Program-made: the position numbers and the translations under genes
Shown: in pieces, positions 48,189-60,970 of the stretch
Position numbering within the stretch: the stretch's first letter is position 1
Layout of the letters: each line of letters starts with the position of its first letter
Notes under the pieces: generated by a model
Told to the model about the DNA's origin: nothing
Databases searched by the model: none
The model's input: the letters and a program-made list of their open reading frames with translations, nothing else
DNA from: Melampsora larici-populina 98AG31
Taxonomy: Eukaryota > Basidiomycota > Pucciniomycetes > Pucciniales > Melampsoraceae
NCBI RefSeq assembly: GCF_000204055.1
Contig: NW_006768841.1
Location: 220,824-284,823 of the forward strand
DNA: 64,000 bases
Direction: 5' to 3'

Positions 48189-49199
48189 TCAAGCAAACAG
48201 ACTTATGATCATCCCAACTACAAAAGGGGTACTCAAGGCCGACAAGCTGAATCCTAAAGTGGCTGCAGCCGAGTTTGCACCTGCTGCGGCAGGGTTGTCA
48301 GATGAGGTGGTTGTATTAGGAGTGGTCGAGGTAGTATTCGCGGGTGCGATGAAGGGAGATGAACCTTTGGTGGAATTGGTGGAACTGGTAGAATTGGTGG
48401 CTGTAGTGGTGTTCTTTGTAGGTGTCGTATTCATTGATGCAGATGTATTGCTGGTAGGTGGAGTGGAAACACCAGTGGTAGTTGGCGGATTGGCAGAACT
48501 TAACGATGCAAAAGATATCTCTATTAGTAGTCAGCTTGCAGAAACTACAGGCAATGAGCACATACGTGGTGTTTGGGGTAGCTGGAGGCTGCGGAGTGGT
48601 GGGAGCAGGAGCAGGAGCAGGAGTGGAGCCGCCACCCGATAAACAGTCGGTGTTGCCGGGCTTAAAGAGGAAAGCAGCAAGTTTTTAATCAGCACAGACG
48701 TTGAGTCAAAACGAGCAAAGTTAGATTTACCTGCACTGTGACTTGCTGAGAATAGTTCAATTGTCCATTGGAATCCCTGATCCGAAGTGTTATCGACGTC
48801 CCAACAGGCTGATTAACAACCCAACGGTATGGAGATTCGGACAACACAGGGAAATCCATAAGTGAAGCAGCTGAGGGTTGGCCACCGGGAATCACCTAAG
48901 AAAGAGGAGCTGCCTTAGTCTCACGCAGAGCGATGCTTCATCATTGAATCGAAGCAAACCCACCGAGATGTAGTACGGCGGAAGGCCTTGGCCAAAACTG
49001 ATGGACGAAGGGAGACATTGAGCAACACCCTGTGTAAAAGCGATTAGGTCAGAATTCAAAATGACAACTAAACTGAGAGTGGAGATAACTTCGTGATCAA
49101 ACTTACTAGTGGGGTGTTAATAACAGGCGGGTCAGCAGCAACAGAGCCGAAGACGATGAAGAGAGCCCCTAAGATGGAATGGATCATAAGGCGAGCCAT
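48189..49199 (-). CDS. Secreted Ser/Thr-rich GPI-anchored protein, 242 aa
   Basis: Five exons: 49199-49107, 49029-48964, 48895-48731, 48660-48566, 48498-48189; phases join cleanly. A signal peptide (MARLMIHSILGALFIVFGSV, then AA) is followed by a conserved-looking domain with two cysteines (VAQCLPSSISFGQGLPPYYI; VTVQ PGNTDC) and the SVIPGGQPSAA ... PYRWVVNQPVGTSITLRIRD pattern common in small secreted basidiomycete proteins of unknown function. A Pro-rich linker (STPAPAPAPTTPQPP) then a Ser/Thr/Asn-rich stalk lead to a C-terminal hydrophobic tail (FSLSALSTPFVVGMIISLFA), the signal for a GPI anchor. Probably at the cell wall or plasma membrane. The stalk has many possible O- and N-glycosylation sites. 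Confidence 0.88.
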
Positions 49200-50590
49200 T
49201 GAGATCTAGTATGATGGCTGATAGTGTTGATGAAAACGACGAGGGGTGAATGTGGTTGAAGGTGAATTTATGACCGCGCAAGAAATCGAGCTAAGATAGC
49301 GATTAAAGGGGATGAAGTTCAGAGCAGAATATATGTGTAGAGATGGGTATTGTATTAAGAGATGACGAATCACGATGATGACGAGGGTGGGGATTTAAAA
49401 GAGGTCAAGCTGTTGATTGGAGCGGAAGGAGAGAAAGCAAGTCAGCGAAGAAAGGGGTTTAAATAGGTTTAAATACAATTCTTTCAATGCGCAATTCCCT
49501 CAGATGTCAAATGTCAGATTGTAAACTGATGATGGAACTGATCGAACAAATTGGGAAATTCAGTCAAACGAATTTGAATCTACGCGTAGTTTCTACTTAC
49601 CTAATACAGTTGAATTCTATCTTTTGATGGATGTTTCATCTACTGTATCTAGATCAACTTCAAATTTATAGCAGTTGCACCACCAATGAAGTTGACCGAT
49701 TCCAAGGTTGACCGCTTTGAGGAGCAAACCACCCATGATAGATAAATGCTAACCAGGCGTGCATTGAATCTAACGACTAATGTCAATCCTTTCTTCACTC
49801 CGCAACCTTGACCGATCATCGTAGCTGAAGCCAGCAGAGATTCGGGATGAAGTTCCAATTGCGACTGCAATTTGAGGTGCTTTCTCTTATCCAGCGCTCA
49901 GTAAACTCTAACCTCGCTGATTGAGTCATTCATATCTCCCAACTCGAAACGAGCCTCGCTGTCGCAGGTAGTGAATCTTGGAAGATCCTCGTTAACCTTT
50001 TTCTTTATCACCACATATCACGAGAGCAGTGGAGCCTACCGCGGTATCCGCGAAATCGCGGAAAATACAGTGTGTACATAGATACAGGGCCACTCTGAAA
50101 CCCCAGGGTAAGGGAGCCGAGTAAGCACATTTGTTTCAAGCCGAAAGCAGATATAGCCAGAAATAAGAACGGCACCCGGCCTGAAGGTAGCCCTGAGGAC
50201 TACCAAGCGGGCTTTGGGCTGCCCGATCTTGTCTGGCCTACTGTTCAAAAAAAATTGCTGCAGCGCGTGCGCTGCTCAAATTTGTACCATGAAGTTCAAA
50301 ATTTTCAAATAAGATGGACATATCTGGCGCATGAATCAGCATATATTTTGATATTCAAGCTTGTTCCAATGGGCTCTACACACAAGCAACACACCAATAC
50401 CAGCCCCAACTCCAACAAACACTCCCAAACCAAAGAGGCACACCTCTCGTGTTCAAAAGAAAGTACACAAATTTGAACACTTTCATCTGAAGAAGATTCT
50501 GATCACTCTAATCTTTGTATGAAAGTCACTACCACATCAACCAGCTCCAACCAATTGAAGAGTACTAGTTGAATCAACTCCAACCTTGGG
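49200..50590. other. Upstream region of the GPI-protein gene and unassigned DNA
   Basis: 49200-49450 is the probable promoter and leader of the minus-strand gene (CT-rich on the minus strand). 50030-50230 is a GC-richer island with no recognised feature. No gene is seen. Confidence 0.45.
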
Positions 50591-50599
50591 CACAAAACC

Positions 50600-51550
50600 T
50601 TGTGGGTGTGGAGATATTTCAAGACTAAAATTGTTGTCAATCCAATCACCAACAAAGAAGAGAAGAGGACAATTTGCACCTTTGAAGTCAAGCCTGAAAA
50701 GCACTGCCAAAGCCATTATCAATCAGAGGCAACTCAGAGCACAATATCAATGAGTCAAATTTTGCAAAGCACAGCCTTGATGAAAAGTTGCATATTGAAG
50801 ATGGAGCAGTGGATACAAAGAAGTACCTCAAGACAGGCAAAATTGTTAAGGTAAGTACCACAAACCTTACTAAATAGTTTTGTTTCACCTCTGACACACT
50901 TCCCTTGTGCTTCATGATAGAGTGAAAAGCTTTTGAGCTTGAGCTTCTGTTCTTGTTCAGTATCCGTACAAGGCATGTGGGAGGTTGAGCTTGTCCATGG
51001 AAGTACTGGGTCAGTAAAGAACTTGGGCTTTGGACTGACTGTGTTGCACATGACCAAGAAAGTGCTACCTGATCAAATGAACAGATCACCAGGGAGGCAA
51101 ACACCATCAGGTGATCAGATATGTCAGCAAAGCTACACAGTCGGGCCCTGGAACTGTGAGACTCTCTTATCGAGAGAACTCAAAAGGAATTATATCCCTT
51201 TCCCCTTCACTCAATTGCTTCCAGACTCATGTATCTCTCCTGAAGATACAAAGCCCAACTTCTCCCCCCTTCCGCTCTCTCTAGCTCATATCACTCACAA
51301 TTTTTCTTACAGCTCATTGTCAATCAAGAACTTCCATTATCTCTTGTTGAATCCAAGCAATTACAGGCTGCTTTTGAACTAGCAAATCCAACCACCCTAT
51401 TCTTTGGTCATGCTATTTGACCAACACTCTCAATTCTCAATTCATTGAAGGTTAAATTTTACTGACTCATCTTCTGGAGGATTTTCCTCAAATGCGTTTT
51501 ACCTATGATGGCTGGAGTCAGCACACTAGATCAATTCTTGGAGTCACAGC
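50600..51550 (+). pseudogene. Decayed hAT transposase exons
   Basis: Three fragments keep the order of a hAT N-terminus. First, VWRYFKTKIVVNPITNKEEK with CTFEVKPEKHC (BED-like finger, about 50602-50720, followed in another frame by KKYLKTGKIVK near 50817-50850). Second, after an acceptor at 51311-51312, LIVNQELPLSLVESKQLQAA. Third, RFTYDGWSQHTRSILGVTAS at about 51495-51553, corresponding to the first catalytic-Asp region of hAT proteins. Frames differ between fragments and the rest of the gene is missing. A relic. Confidence 0.65.
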
Positions 51551-54500
51551 TTCTTGAAATATTCAATCAATGTAGAGAAAGTGAATTAGAAGATACATTA
51601 AGATACAAGAAAAATGAGAAGCACCCAAGTAGAAAAGAAATATGAAAATCATCATCAAGCAAAAGGAGACTTACATTATCAAATGATTGCCCCAATGTGG
51701 TTCAACTAACGGACTACTTATAGTAGGCATATTCAAATTTGCCCAACTTCTCTTTTCCCCATCTTTGGGAAGAGAGCTAAGTACCTCTTTACTTTGTCAT
51801 CAATCTATCTATTTGATCTGTCAACCTTACAAGGATTATTGCGAAGCAATAATCCCAAGTACATTGCCAAGAATCCAAAACTACATCAAAATGTATAAAT
51901 ATATAAAAATATACATTTTTAGAAAATACACCTCTACACTCAGTTTCAAGAGTGCCATTCAAAAGATACCAAACTGGTTACAAATAGATCCAAAATACGA
52001 GATGATACATTTTAGCATCATTATGTTAATATTTCATTCCTTTATAACGACAGAAACCAAGAGCAGAACAAGGGACAGCTAGACCCCAAAAAAACCCTGA
52101 CTAAACCAAAGCATATTGACAAGGCACAATACAATGGCTAGTTCAGGGTACAACTAAAATTAACGCCTTCTCGTTAGTTACTAAATAGAGAAATTGAACA
52201 TATAAAAGATCTACCAACTCACGTTGAACAAACAAGGATTATCTTTTACATTTAACTTTCCCTATCAGGAAAAATAAAACCTTCTTATCCTTCTAGTTTG
52301 ATCAAAACCCGAGTAGTTTAAAACCTCAGAATATCTTACTGTAGACTTCTTACAAACAACTTCTTGATCTTGATCAACACTTCTAGATTCACTTATTCTT
52401 TTCTCTTTACAAGTCTTGTTACAGATCATTTGGGTAGTTCCAATTGACTGACGTTCTCAATTCTTCAACTCCTTTTTTGATAAAAAGTGTTATCAAACCT
52501 CTGCTGAAGCAAGCCTGAAATATACCTAAGACTTTACACAAGGCACAATGTGTGGAGCAAGTCCATGAAGGCGTGCCCTGTGAAGACAGAGGATGATAAA
52601 TAGAAGAAGGTAATAAGAATGACCTGTTAGATTATCGCCCAAAGAAGACATGTCAGATCTCTTTCAAGTGACCTCGGTCTTTCAAAAAATGTCAAGAGAG
52701 GAGTTACATCACGGTAGACTCTACGAGGGCGGTAAGACTCTTAGATGATGAGATATAGAACTCATCATTGAGTGAAATATATTCCCTTCCCTGCTCCGAC
52801 TATTTCTCTTTACACCTTTCACTTCACTAATTCACTATAAGCACAACTGAAGTTATCTGTATCTTAGTTCAGGAAAGATCCCCAAGTTATTGAATAAAAT
52901 AACTACCAGCTTATAAGATTGAATAATAACAATCTTTTTGTCCAACCCACCCGCCCTACAGAACAGGAGATCACAGATCTCCCGTTGGGAGACTCTGGCT
53001 CTCCCTGCTCTCGTCTTTATAAGAAAACCAGTTCCTCTACGTTAGATAGAAGGCAGGAAACCCCTTCCTTCTAACAAGGAGAACTGCGTCATCTTAGAAA
53101 CTAGCCCTCTTAAATCACCAAAAGATTCAAGAGGGCTTCTAGCCCACATTAAGACCCTTTCTCGCCCAGTGACTAATCTGGGAGAGGTAGGGTCATCTCC
53201 CAGGAGATTGACGAGACACAAGATAATGGATACTTCCTGAAGTAGTCAATTTCAGAAGATTTGTCCTGTGAGTGCACATAACATCTAACTGGCAGCAGTA
53301 ACCATTCTGCACCTTATACAGTAGTACTAACAATCTCTAGTTTACCTTTACAGCTCTGCTCACCAAGAATCTAAAGCTACATCTAGATTTATAGAACCAT
53401 CATCTATATTTTGTGGATAGAGCTTTTGTGAGCATTAAGAATTCAACCCTAGCTTCTAAATCATCACTCATTTGAAGACTAAGGCTGACAGGATCCTATA
53501 TTAATGTGACTTGGTTTCCTTTGTAATACTTGTGTCTGTTGTTTTGATTAAAGAGCTCTTTATTTCTTTTTCTCAACCAGAGATCAGTTATTGATCAGCA
53601 ATAACTCACAAATACTCAAACATACACTTATATCTTTGAGTTTATATTCAGATATTGTCAGCCTGAGTCTCCAAACTGATGGCGCTCTGGAGAATTTTTT
53701 AATTGCCTTGTTAGATAAGTGTCCTAGGTGGCTTTGCTACAATATTTTAGTTTCTATCAAGACAAATTCAAGCCTTTCTTGAAAAGATGTTAGTATTTGA
53801 ATAAAACTTCAAGATATTTAAAAATAACTTGTAGCACTCACAATTATGTCTGAACTAGCACGATTGGGCGGCGGGCGCCGCACCGGCATTTTTTTTCAGT
53901 GTGCCTGTACATATTTCAAGTATTGGGTGCGCTACCAGGCACACCTGGAATTTGGCACTGCTTTTTTGTGCTTGTTTTTCACACTCTAAACGACTCTATG
54001 GTGTAAATTGTACAAATGAAATTCTATTGTGCCCTAAGCAATCACATAACCCCTAACTCCTAACCCAATACACCCTATCAGTTCCTGACCAAAGAATAGG
54101 TATGGTGCTTGTGTGATTCCAGCTAAAACTCATAGTCGAAAGGTTTTAACTTGAATTGGGGAGTAGATCCCTAGTTGCAATGTAGAGGAAGACTATACAG
54201 GATAGTATCTAGGTGTACATGCAGCTGACTCAAAGGTTAATAAAAAGGTCCGCTATGGGGCGGACTAAAAAAGTATTACAAAATATCATAAAAGGGAGAG
54301 GAGCAGTGGGACAAATTTTATTAAATGAATCAACTATCAGGAAGGTGATAGGATGATTAATAAGAAGGTCTGGTCTTGAGTAAATGAGAATACTTTTAAT
54401 GAGAAGAATGAAAAGACCTTTGAGATAAAAGTAAGAAGTGGGAAGAACAGGTAGTTCAAGACCATCCACTTTGATTATAAGTATAATCGTAACGGTAAAC

Positions 54501-57200
54501 AGTGCTCATTACTAAGAAGGGTAATGAGGGGTTTTTGCAAGATTGCACAGGAGGTAAGACGCGAGTATGGCTTTCTCAGAATTCATCAAGGCTACATCAC
54601 GTGGCCCCGTAACCTATTCTTGTACCTAGAAGTTGCCTCCTAGCACCCATGGTTTCTTCTTCAGGCTTGTCAGAGGTTCAGTGATTAGTACAATTGGGCA
54701 GTGGGTGCCGCACTCATAATGCACTTTCCTTCAGTAGCAATTTGTCATTACATGCAAATACTTTATTATCTTGTGCTCAATGGGTTGTTCACCTGTGGAA
54801 ATAAAGTTGCACTTAGTGGTGAACTCCATGATAAAACCTGTAATTCTCTGTTGAAAGATAGGGAAAGAGACGTACACTGGGCTTATATATATCAATTAAA
54901 CAATACACAATGCAACTTGGGTAAACAATGAGCTTGTTCCTGAACCATGACACAACTGAAAATGAAAATTAGTTCTATGAATATGTTGGCCCTAACAATA
55001 TCAATCCTCAATTGATTATCTCAATATGAAAAACTTGGTAATAATGGTTACATTATTTGAATGATAGTGATAATAATCTGAAGTTACAAAAAGTTGGTTG
55101 TTTCAACATTAACTTGTTGCTTTAAAAGTCAAGTCTGCTTCTGGTTCTTGACCGTTCATCTTGAATTGATTGAATGAAATAATATCTGAAACCATTCCTC
55201 TCTTGGCGTCTGCAAAGTGGGATGCACTTTGTGTCCAAAACTGGCAACAATGGGAGTCAAAAAACACTGATTATCTTTTTGCATTCTCCAAGTTCCAAAG
55301 CTGGTGTTGCATTGTTTGACAGATTGAAACCTTGACTACTGGTTGAATGGTATTCAGCTCTAAAATATATGACAGACATCATTCTAAATAAAGACCTTGT
55401 ATACAAAGTTGGACCAAGAAATTGGGTGAAATTGGGCAAGACTGAGATACTCAAAGATGTGCATTCAGGTTGAGTGATCAAGTTTGCATAATATTTGAAT
55501 TCCCAAGGGAAGATAATTCAAGTGGGGTTGTGGATGATTAGGATCAGGTGTATCAGCCTCTCTCAAACCTGACCCGGTCTCAAAAACCCGTCTAACTCAG
55601 TTGGCTTTTTGGCTGGGAGCAGTCAACAAATGTCAACTTGATACACAAATTTACTGCAGAGCTAACTGGGCCAGCTGGTTTTTTCAAACTGGGCCACATT
55701 TGAGATAGGCTATCAACTTGACAATGGCAACAAAGGATCCCAACTAAACTGGCCAGGTTTTGGATGTAAAAATATCTAGAAGTTTACAGTTGGTTTATTT
55801 GGCTCATCAGATCCATAAAGCAAAGATTCTACTAAACCAAGTTAGATGGTTATATTGACACCAACAAAGATTTACTTCTCATATGAGTATCAAGTCATGT
55901 GATGATATTAGACTTTTGGCAATTCCTGATCTTAAGTTATTTGGTCAATTGATTGCATCACTTAGATTTGTTTGGTTTGAAAACAATTTGGGACTTGATT
56001 CAAGAACTGGATCCATGGATATTGTAAGCTGTGAAAAGCAAAACTTTTCTATAAATCCACTGACATGTGATTGCCCTTGTGTTACACATCAGATTCATGA
56101 GTCATCTATGGTTCTGTTGATGCCATTCCAGCTTTTCAAGTGGGTCATTGGGGTGACTTTGGTATAATACCGGATAAGGTAATATAGAAGTAGCAGTAGT
56201 TATAAGAAACTCTTTTTTATTGTGTGTGTGCTTGAAGACTCTTGTTCTGGAAATTAAATCCCATTTTCTAGATTGGAGTGAAGAAGTCTTGTTCAAAGTA
56301 CATTGAGATAAGATAGAACAGTGATTAATGAGTTTGGCAAATGAATTGCACTGAGATTGAAATGTTTTTTAACAATCCAAAGCACATGGTAATCTTGAAA
56401 TAGATGAAGTGAAATAAGTAAGTTGAGTAGACAATTGATGTGGAGCAGTGTGGAGCTTATTTGTGTAGAAACAGATGATTTAGATGACCAAGTTTGGTAG
56501 AGTATAGGCTCAGTTTCAAAGTTGATGAGCTCACCAAGCTTGTACATTCCTTGTTTGATTGAATGCATCAGGTGAAACCACTGGCTTTTGATTTGTGTTG
56601 AGTGATTTGTTGAAATGCAAAGTTTCCTAGATTTCATCCTGTTTGATTTCTTTATTGGCTGCTTTGAGATTGAAGTTAAGAAAGTTGAAATGAGTAATTG
56701 ATGCAAACTAAGTTGAAAAAGAAGCAAAAGTTTCTTGAAATGAATAGCTCAATAACTACAATTATAACACATTTCAAGGTCAATTATAAAATATAGTAAC
56801 TAAAACAGATATTGTGATAAGCTGGCACAAAAAAAGACATCATGTTAGTAAAGATGAACGGTGTTAAGAAGTGCAGGAGGTTAATTAAATCAAGTCGGAA
56901 GTACTCACAAACAGAGAGGGAACTAACCTAGTGTTGATAAGTGCATTGAAAAAGTTGTCCAACATCATGATCAAAAGGTTGATGTTGATGATGACTCTAG
57001 CCTGTGAAGTTCAATAAAAGCAAATAAGATGAGGATTAGTTAGTTAAGATGACTAAAGCTTTTAGGAGGCTGGGATCAATTTGAATACAATTGGAATTGG
57101 ACCAAGATCAAAACAAAAATCACCTAAACGGTACAGGAGCAGCCAGTTTGAAGATAAGTCAGAAGGTGAATGTCCACATGGAGTGAAACCTCAAGGTGTG
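51551..57200. other. Long AT-rich stretch without recognisable genes
   Basis: About 5.6 kb with only short reading frames of biased composition. 52625-53590 has the feel of an LTR (it starts near TGTTAGATTATCGCCC and has poly-pyrimidine and TAA-rich runs), but no matching end or TSD was found. A short GC-rich motif, GATTGGGCGGCGGGCGCCGC (about 53862), has a diverged relative at about 54694 (ATTGGGCAGTGGGTGCCGC). Likely old transposon debris. Confidence 0.45.
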
Positions 57201-57436
57201 ATTAGCGATTTTGAACAGTTTGACTCGACCTTCTGAGAGCTTTTACGGCTGGCCTGGCTAGGAACCGTAGGTGGCTAGGCATCTCACCCGTTTTTGGTTT
57301 AGCCCAGATGGAATATCTAAGAATGTTAGATTGGGCTGGTTTCATTTTTGTTTGTGTGCGTCATTCTAGTTGTGCCTGGCTGAAACTTGTTTCGTATATA
57401 AAGTTCTTGTTTCTTCTCTAAATAGTGTTGCTCTCT

Positions 57437-57571
57437 ATTGTCACAAATTTCTTTTGTTACGGTAGACCTTTACTGACACTAGTTTAACTAGGTACATAAC
57501 TTTTTCTCTATGATGCAATTGTCACAAATTTCTTTTGTTCGGTAGACCTTTACTGACACTAGTTTAACTAG
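57437..57571. repeat. Two direct copies of a 54-55 bp block
   Basis: The block beginning ATTGTCACAAATTTCTTTTG and ending TGACACTAGTTTAACTAG occurs at 57437-57491 and 57518-57571, separated by 26 unrelated bases and nearly identical (one indel). It lies downstream of a TATATAAAG box (about 57395), possibly in a degraded LTR. Confidence 0.85.
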
Positions 57572-58166
57572 TCTGCGTTTCAGCTCTGTTTGTCTCTACA
57601 AGAGCAATAGCAAAATTAATCGATTGTTGTATTCAGTACTGTTAGATTATGATTAGTAGCAAAAGCCAAAAGCCCGGAGAGTTCAAACTAAACATCAAAT
57701 TCAGTCGATTGCAAAAGCTTTGATTGTCATTTTGAAGAAGAGATGCCAAATAAATCAATTTTGTGATCTAATCAATCAATCACATTCAAGTCCTAAAAGA
57801 CTTGGAGTATGTAAGTCAAAGATCAATAAATCAAAAATGAGTCTGATCAAAAAAAGGTAGATTGATTTTTTTGAGTGTAAGATTGCTAATGCGTTGATTG
57901 ATGTAAATTTGATTGATGTAGTTGATGAAGCTCATAAGATTAAATCATGTATGCTTTCTGTGACTTGATTGTTTGTACTTGTTTTGGCGTCACAAGTCCA
58001 AAATATCAGAAACACAATAGAGGGAATCAGTAACATTAATTGGGAATCTTTCACAATTTGCTATTGATTGGATTTACTTGCTTTACTTGAGAAGATTGTT
58101 CTGGAGATAAGTTTGGATGAGAATTTGATTCCAATTTTTGGTTAGTGAGACCAATGGAATTACAAT

Positions 58167-58370
58167 TAGGGGATACAAAGTAGAAAGCCGGGCACGTGCC
58201 CGGGCATGTGCCCACAAGTCCAGATCCCAATTTTACAGCCAAAATTCGGGATGTGGACTTCTGGGCACATGCCCGGCTACGTGTCCACAAGTCCAGATCC
58301 CAATTTTACAGCCAAAATTTGGGATCTGGACTTGTGGGCACATGCCCGGCTTTCTACTTTGTATCCCCTA
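58167..58370. mobile_element. Foldback element, 204 bp
   Basis: Ends TAGGGGATACAAAGTAGAAA and its exact reverse complement, flanked by AAT on both sides (58164-58166 and 58371-58373). Inside are two successive hairpin units containing GGGCACATGCCCGGC, GTCCAGATCCCAATTTT and ACAGCCAAAATT, so the whole element can fold repeatedly on itself. No ORF. The 3-bp TSD may suggest a Harbinger- or CACTA-related MITE. Confidence 0.8.
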
Positions 58371-58513
58371 AATGAACCCACTCGCTTGACAGTAACACCG
58401 GAGAACCAATTACCAGGGTGCAATGACTATGGTGTCCCTGATGTATGGAGGACGAGAGTCGCGAGCAAGGACCACCTTGAATTATGCACTATGCATTGTG
58501 TGATATGCACTGT

Positions 58514-59592
58514 TGTCAGCCCTGGGTACATATACATGTACCCAAAACTAACTTATAATATTGGACTTTTACTTATAAACCTAATTACATGTACATACAG
58601 CTTATAAAACACATGTAACATATAATAAAACATATAAAAACATCAATTACATATGTATATACACTTAAAAACATATGTAACATGTAATAAAATACCAATT
58701 ACACCTCATAACTCAGTGTCAAGAGTTAAAATGCTTATACTACATAAATTACATAACACGTATATGTAATTATGTTATATTAATAATAATAATAATTAAT
58801 AGTAATTATTAAACCCTAAACCACAGTGATGATACAATCAAATATCACTACAATTAGGTTTGGAGAGGAGGATATATAAACCCCTCCTCTCTCAGCCTTC
58901 AAGGATTTTCCCTCAAGCATTTTATTACACAACTCTTTTAAAGAACCCTTTAAAGTTCAATTGAAGTATATAATCAAGAGTCTTATAATATATAAGACTA
59001 GTGATTCACTTCATTTCTTTAAGGAAGTTCCTGACTAGAAGATAAAGTAATTTCATCCTTCACCCCCTTTCTTTGGATCCTCTACTTCCCCCAAGTAGAA
59101 CTCTTCCTGAGGTTAGTGACCTTCCAATAAACCATTAGGTTAGTCACCTTCAGAACAACTACAGGTTAGTGACCTATATCAACTCATAGGTTAGTGTACC
59201 TACAGAACAACTACAGGTTAGTGACCTACATCAACTCCAGGTTAGTGACCTCTTGAATAACTACAAGTTGGTGACTTTATTACAACCAGGTTAGTGACCT
59301 CCATATCACTCTTCAATCAGTTACCTTGAAGATTGAAGGGGAGCCTTGGATCCAGCTTTCAACAATTATATTATAATTAAACCCCTGAACCTCCTTTTGA
59401 GGAGTCATTTAAATGAAGTCTGTCTGGATTTATCCAAACAGACCAGTTCCCTTCTTCCCTTTTCTCTCTCTTATCTTATAATTTTATTGTAATACATTAT
59501 ATTTGAAATATATCTTTAATTATCTAAAACTACCAACCCAACTTGCCATTTTAGTGAGCCCTGAGTATTCTTTTGAATACCCAACCCTCACA
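58514..59592 (+). mobile_element. Intact solo LTR, 1,079 bp
   Basis: It starts TGTCAGCCCTGGGTACATAT, ends CCCTCACA and is flanked by ACTGT on both sides (58509-58513 and 59593-59597). It is the same family as the split copy at 5333-19918. It has a TATATAAACCCCTCCT box near 58872 and a minisatellite-like block at 59109-59299. No retrotransposon body adjoins it, so it arose by LTR-LTR recombination. Confidence 0.92.
59109..59299 (+). repeat. Dispersed AGGTTAGTGACCT repeats within the LTR
   Basis: About nine copies of AGGTTAGTGACCT (with variants such as AGTTGGTGACTT), spaced roughly 20-25 bp apart by A/C-rich spacers. The other LTR copy has a shorter, diverged version (about 19504-19620). Because the motif is an imperfect palindrome (AGGTNNNNNACCT), it may bind a dimeric regulator; that is inference. 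Confidence 0.85.
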
Positions 59593-59597
59593 ACTGT

Positions 59598-60488
59598 GCA
59601 CCTTGCTCGTGATGCTGGGGGGCAGACAAACTGTACAAATTTGAGATCTGCTCTGTACAGGTCTATCCTGGTCTGTCCACCCATACCTTTCCTTTTTGAA
59701 CTCCCTCTTTGACTCTCCTTAACATGATATGTAGCTCAATTGTTTGACTTAACTTGTTCTTTGGCTGCCATGGGTTGTACTTAAACACATATCTCTTCGT
59801 TGGAATGCAATGAATACCTTCAATTGCTGATCAAAGTAGTTGGTTTATACAAAAGATGATATGATTTAATTGGGATGGTTGCTTTCAAGTTTTGTCTTAT
59901 TGGTCATTGCAAACAAATAAAAGACAGGCAGACCGGATCACCATAGAACAACTATGTGTAACTTGACCGTCTTGATATGTATGGTATGACACAGAATATG
60001 TTTGATGATTGGGAAAATTGACAAAAAACCACTTCACCTTCACTGTGATATACTACAAAATATATAATGATTGACCAGCTGACCCATTGATGATGACTTC
60101 ATAGACATTCCAAGACGGTGGTTTGGTGGCCCTTTAGTGATAAACCAGGGTTGCTACAGACGCTGTAAGTTGAGCGGTTGAATGACCGGAAAGGTGTGAC
60201 TGTTTACTGAAGATCTACAATCAATCCTTCATCTAAAAACCAGGTTCGTTAGTTCTAGATCCTGGTAGTTAACCAGTCGATTGACCTTATGATGTGACCT
60301 CTGGATGACTGGTGGCCCAACCCTGAAGGCTTGGCTTCCAAGTGATGACTGCAAAGAAAAAGGCATGACTAAAGGAATTCTTTAGAGAAATTTCTAGGAG
60401 GTTTGTTGGTTGATCAAAGATCCGTAGTTGCTGGCTCCAGATGCGTCTGGAGTCTGGGAGCACAGCGAGTCCTGCATAGTCATCTGTT
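59598..60488. other. No gene
   Basis: AT-rich sequence inside the inverted-arm element, after the LTR. No domain or convincing ORF is seen. Confidence 0.4.
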
Positions 60489-60584
60489 ACACAGTGCATA
60501 GTACACAATGAATGGTGCATAATTTGAGGTGGTCCTTGCTCGCAACTCTTGTCCTCCATACTGATGAGCAATCAAGGACCACAC

Positions 60585-60650
60585 TATGCGCTATGTACTA
60601 TGCGTTGTGCACTATGCACTTTGTGCTTATGTGCTTTTGCACTTTGACAA
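60585..60650. repeat. CACTATGC-type simple repeat
   Basis: Imperfect tandem repeats of a roughly 10-base unit (CACTATGCGC, TATGTACTATGC, CACTATGCAC, then TTTGTGC variants), just outside the right inverted arm. Confidence 0.6.
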
Positions 60651-60970
60651 AATCCCAACCGGCTGATTTTTGATTTGACCAGAATTTTGAATTCCATCAT
60701 TGATTGACTCCTCAGCAATGTATGGCACCACCATGATCCTTACTTTCTCTCTCTTTCTCTACCATATCAAATGTTTTATATAGCTTGTATCTATGTATGT
60801 ACCCGACTTGGTGGAACACCGGAAGAGCCAAGATTTTTCACAGGGATGCTCTTTCTGATGTTTGCTTCAGCTTGTTCTTGTTCTTTTTCATCAGTGATTG
60901 TCTTGTTTTGCTTGATTTGTCAATTTTATACCGTTCTCCTTCACCGATCAAAGATTAAGATATCTCCAAA

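Larger units (their letters stand above)
58445..60559. repeat. Inverted arms flanking a solo LTR insertion
   Basis: The left arm (58445-58513) starts ATGGAGGACGAGAGTCGCGA and contains CAAGGACCACC; the reverse complement of 60489-60559 starts ATGGAGGACAAGAGTTGCGA and continues the same way into an ATTATGCAC block. Arms of about 70 bp with a few mismatches suggest an older element about 1 kb long without the LTR now inside it. The precise outer ends and a TSD were not found. Confidence 0.6.

Noticed and set aside
48175..48642. 155-codon frame on the + strand, valine-rich
   Set aside because: It is the antisense shadow of the Ser/Thr-rich stalk of the GPI-anchored protein.
52625..53590. Possible LTR beginning TGTTAGATTATCGCCC
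   Set aside because: No matching CA end with a target duplication and no second copy in the window; kept only as a comment on the region.
56293..56727. 144-codon minus-strand frame
   Set aside because: Leu/Ser/His-rich composition typical of AT-rich random frames, with no domain or intron context.
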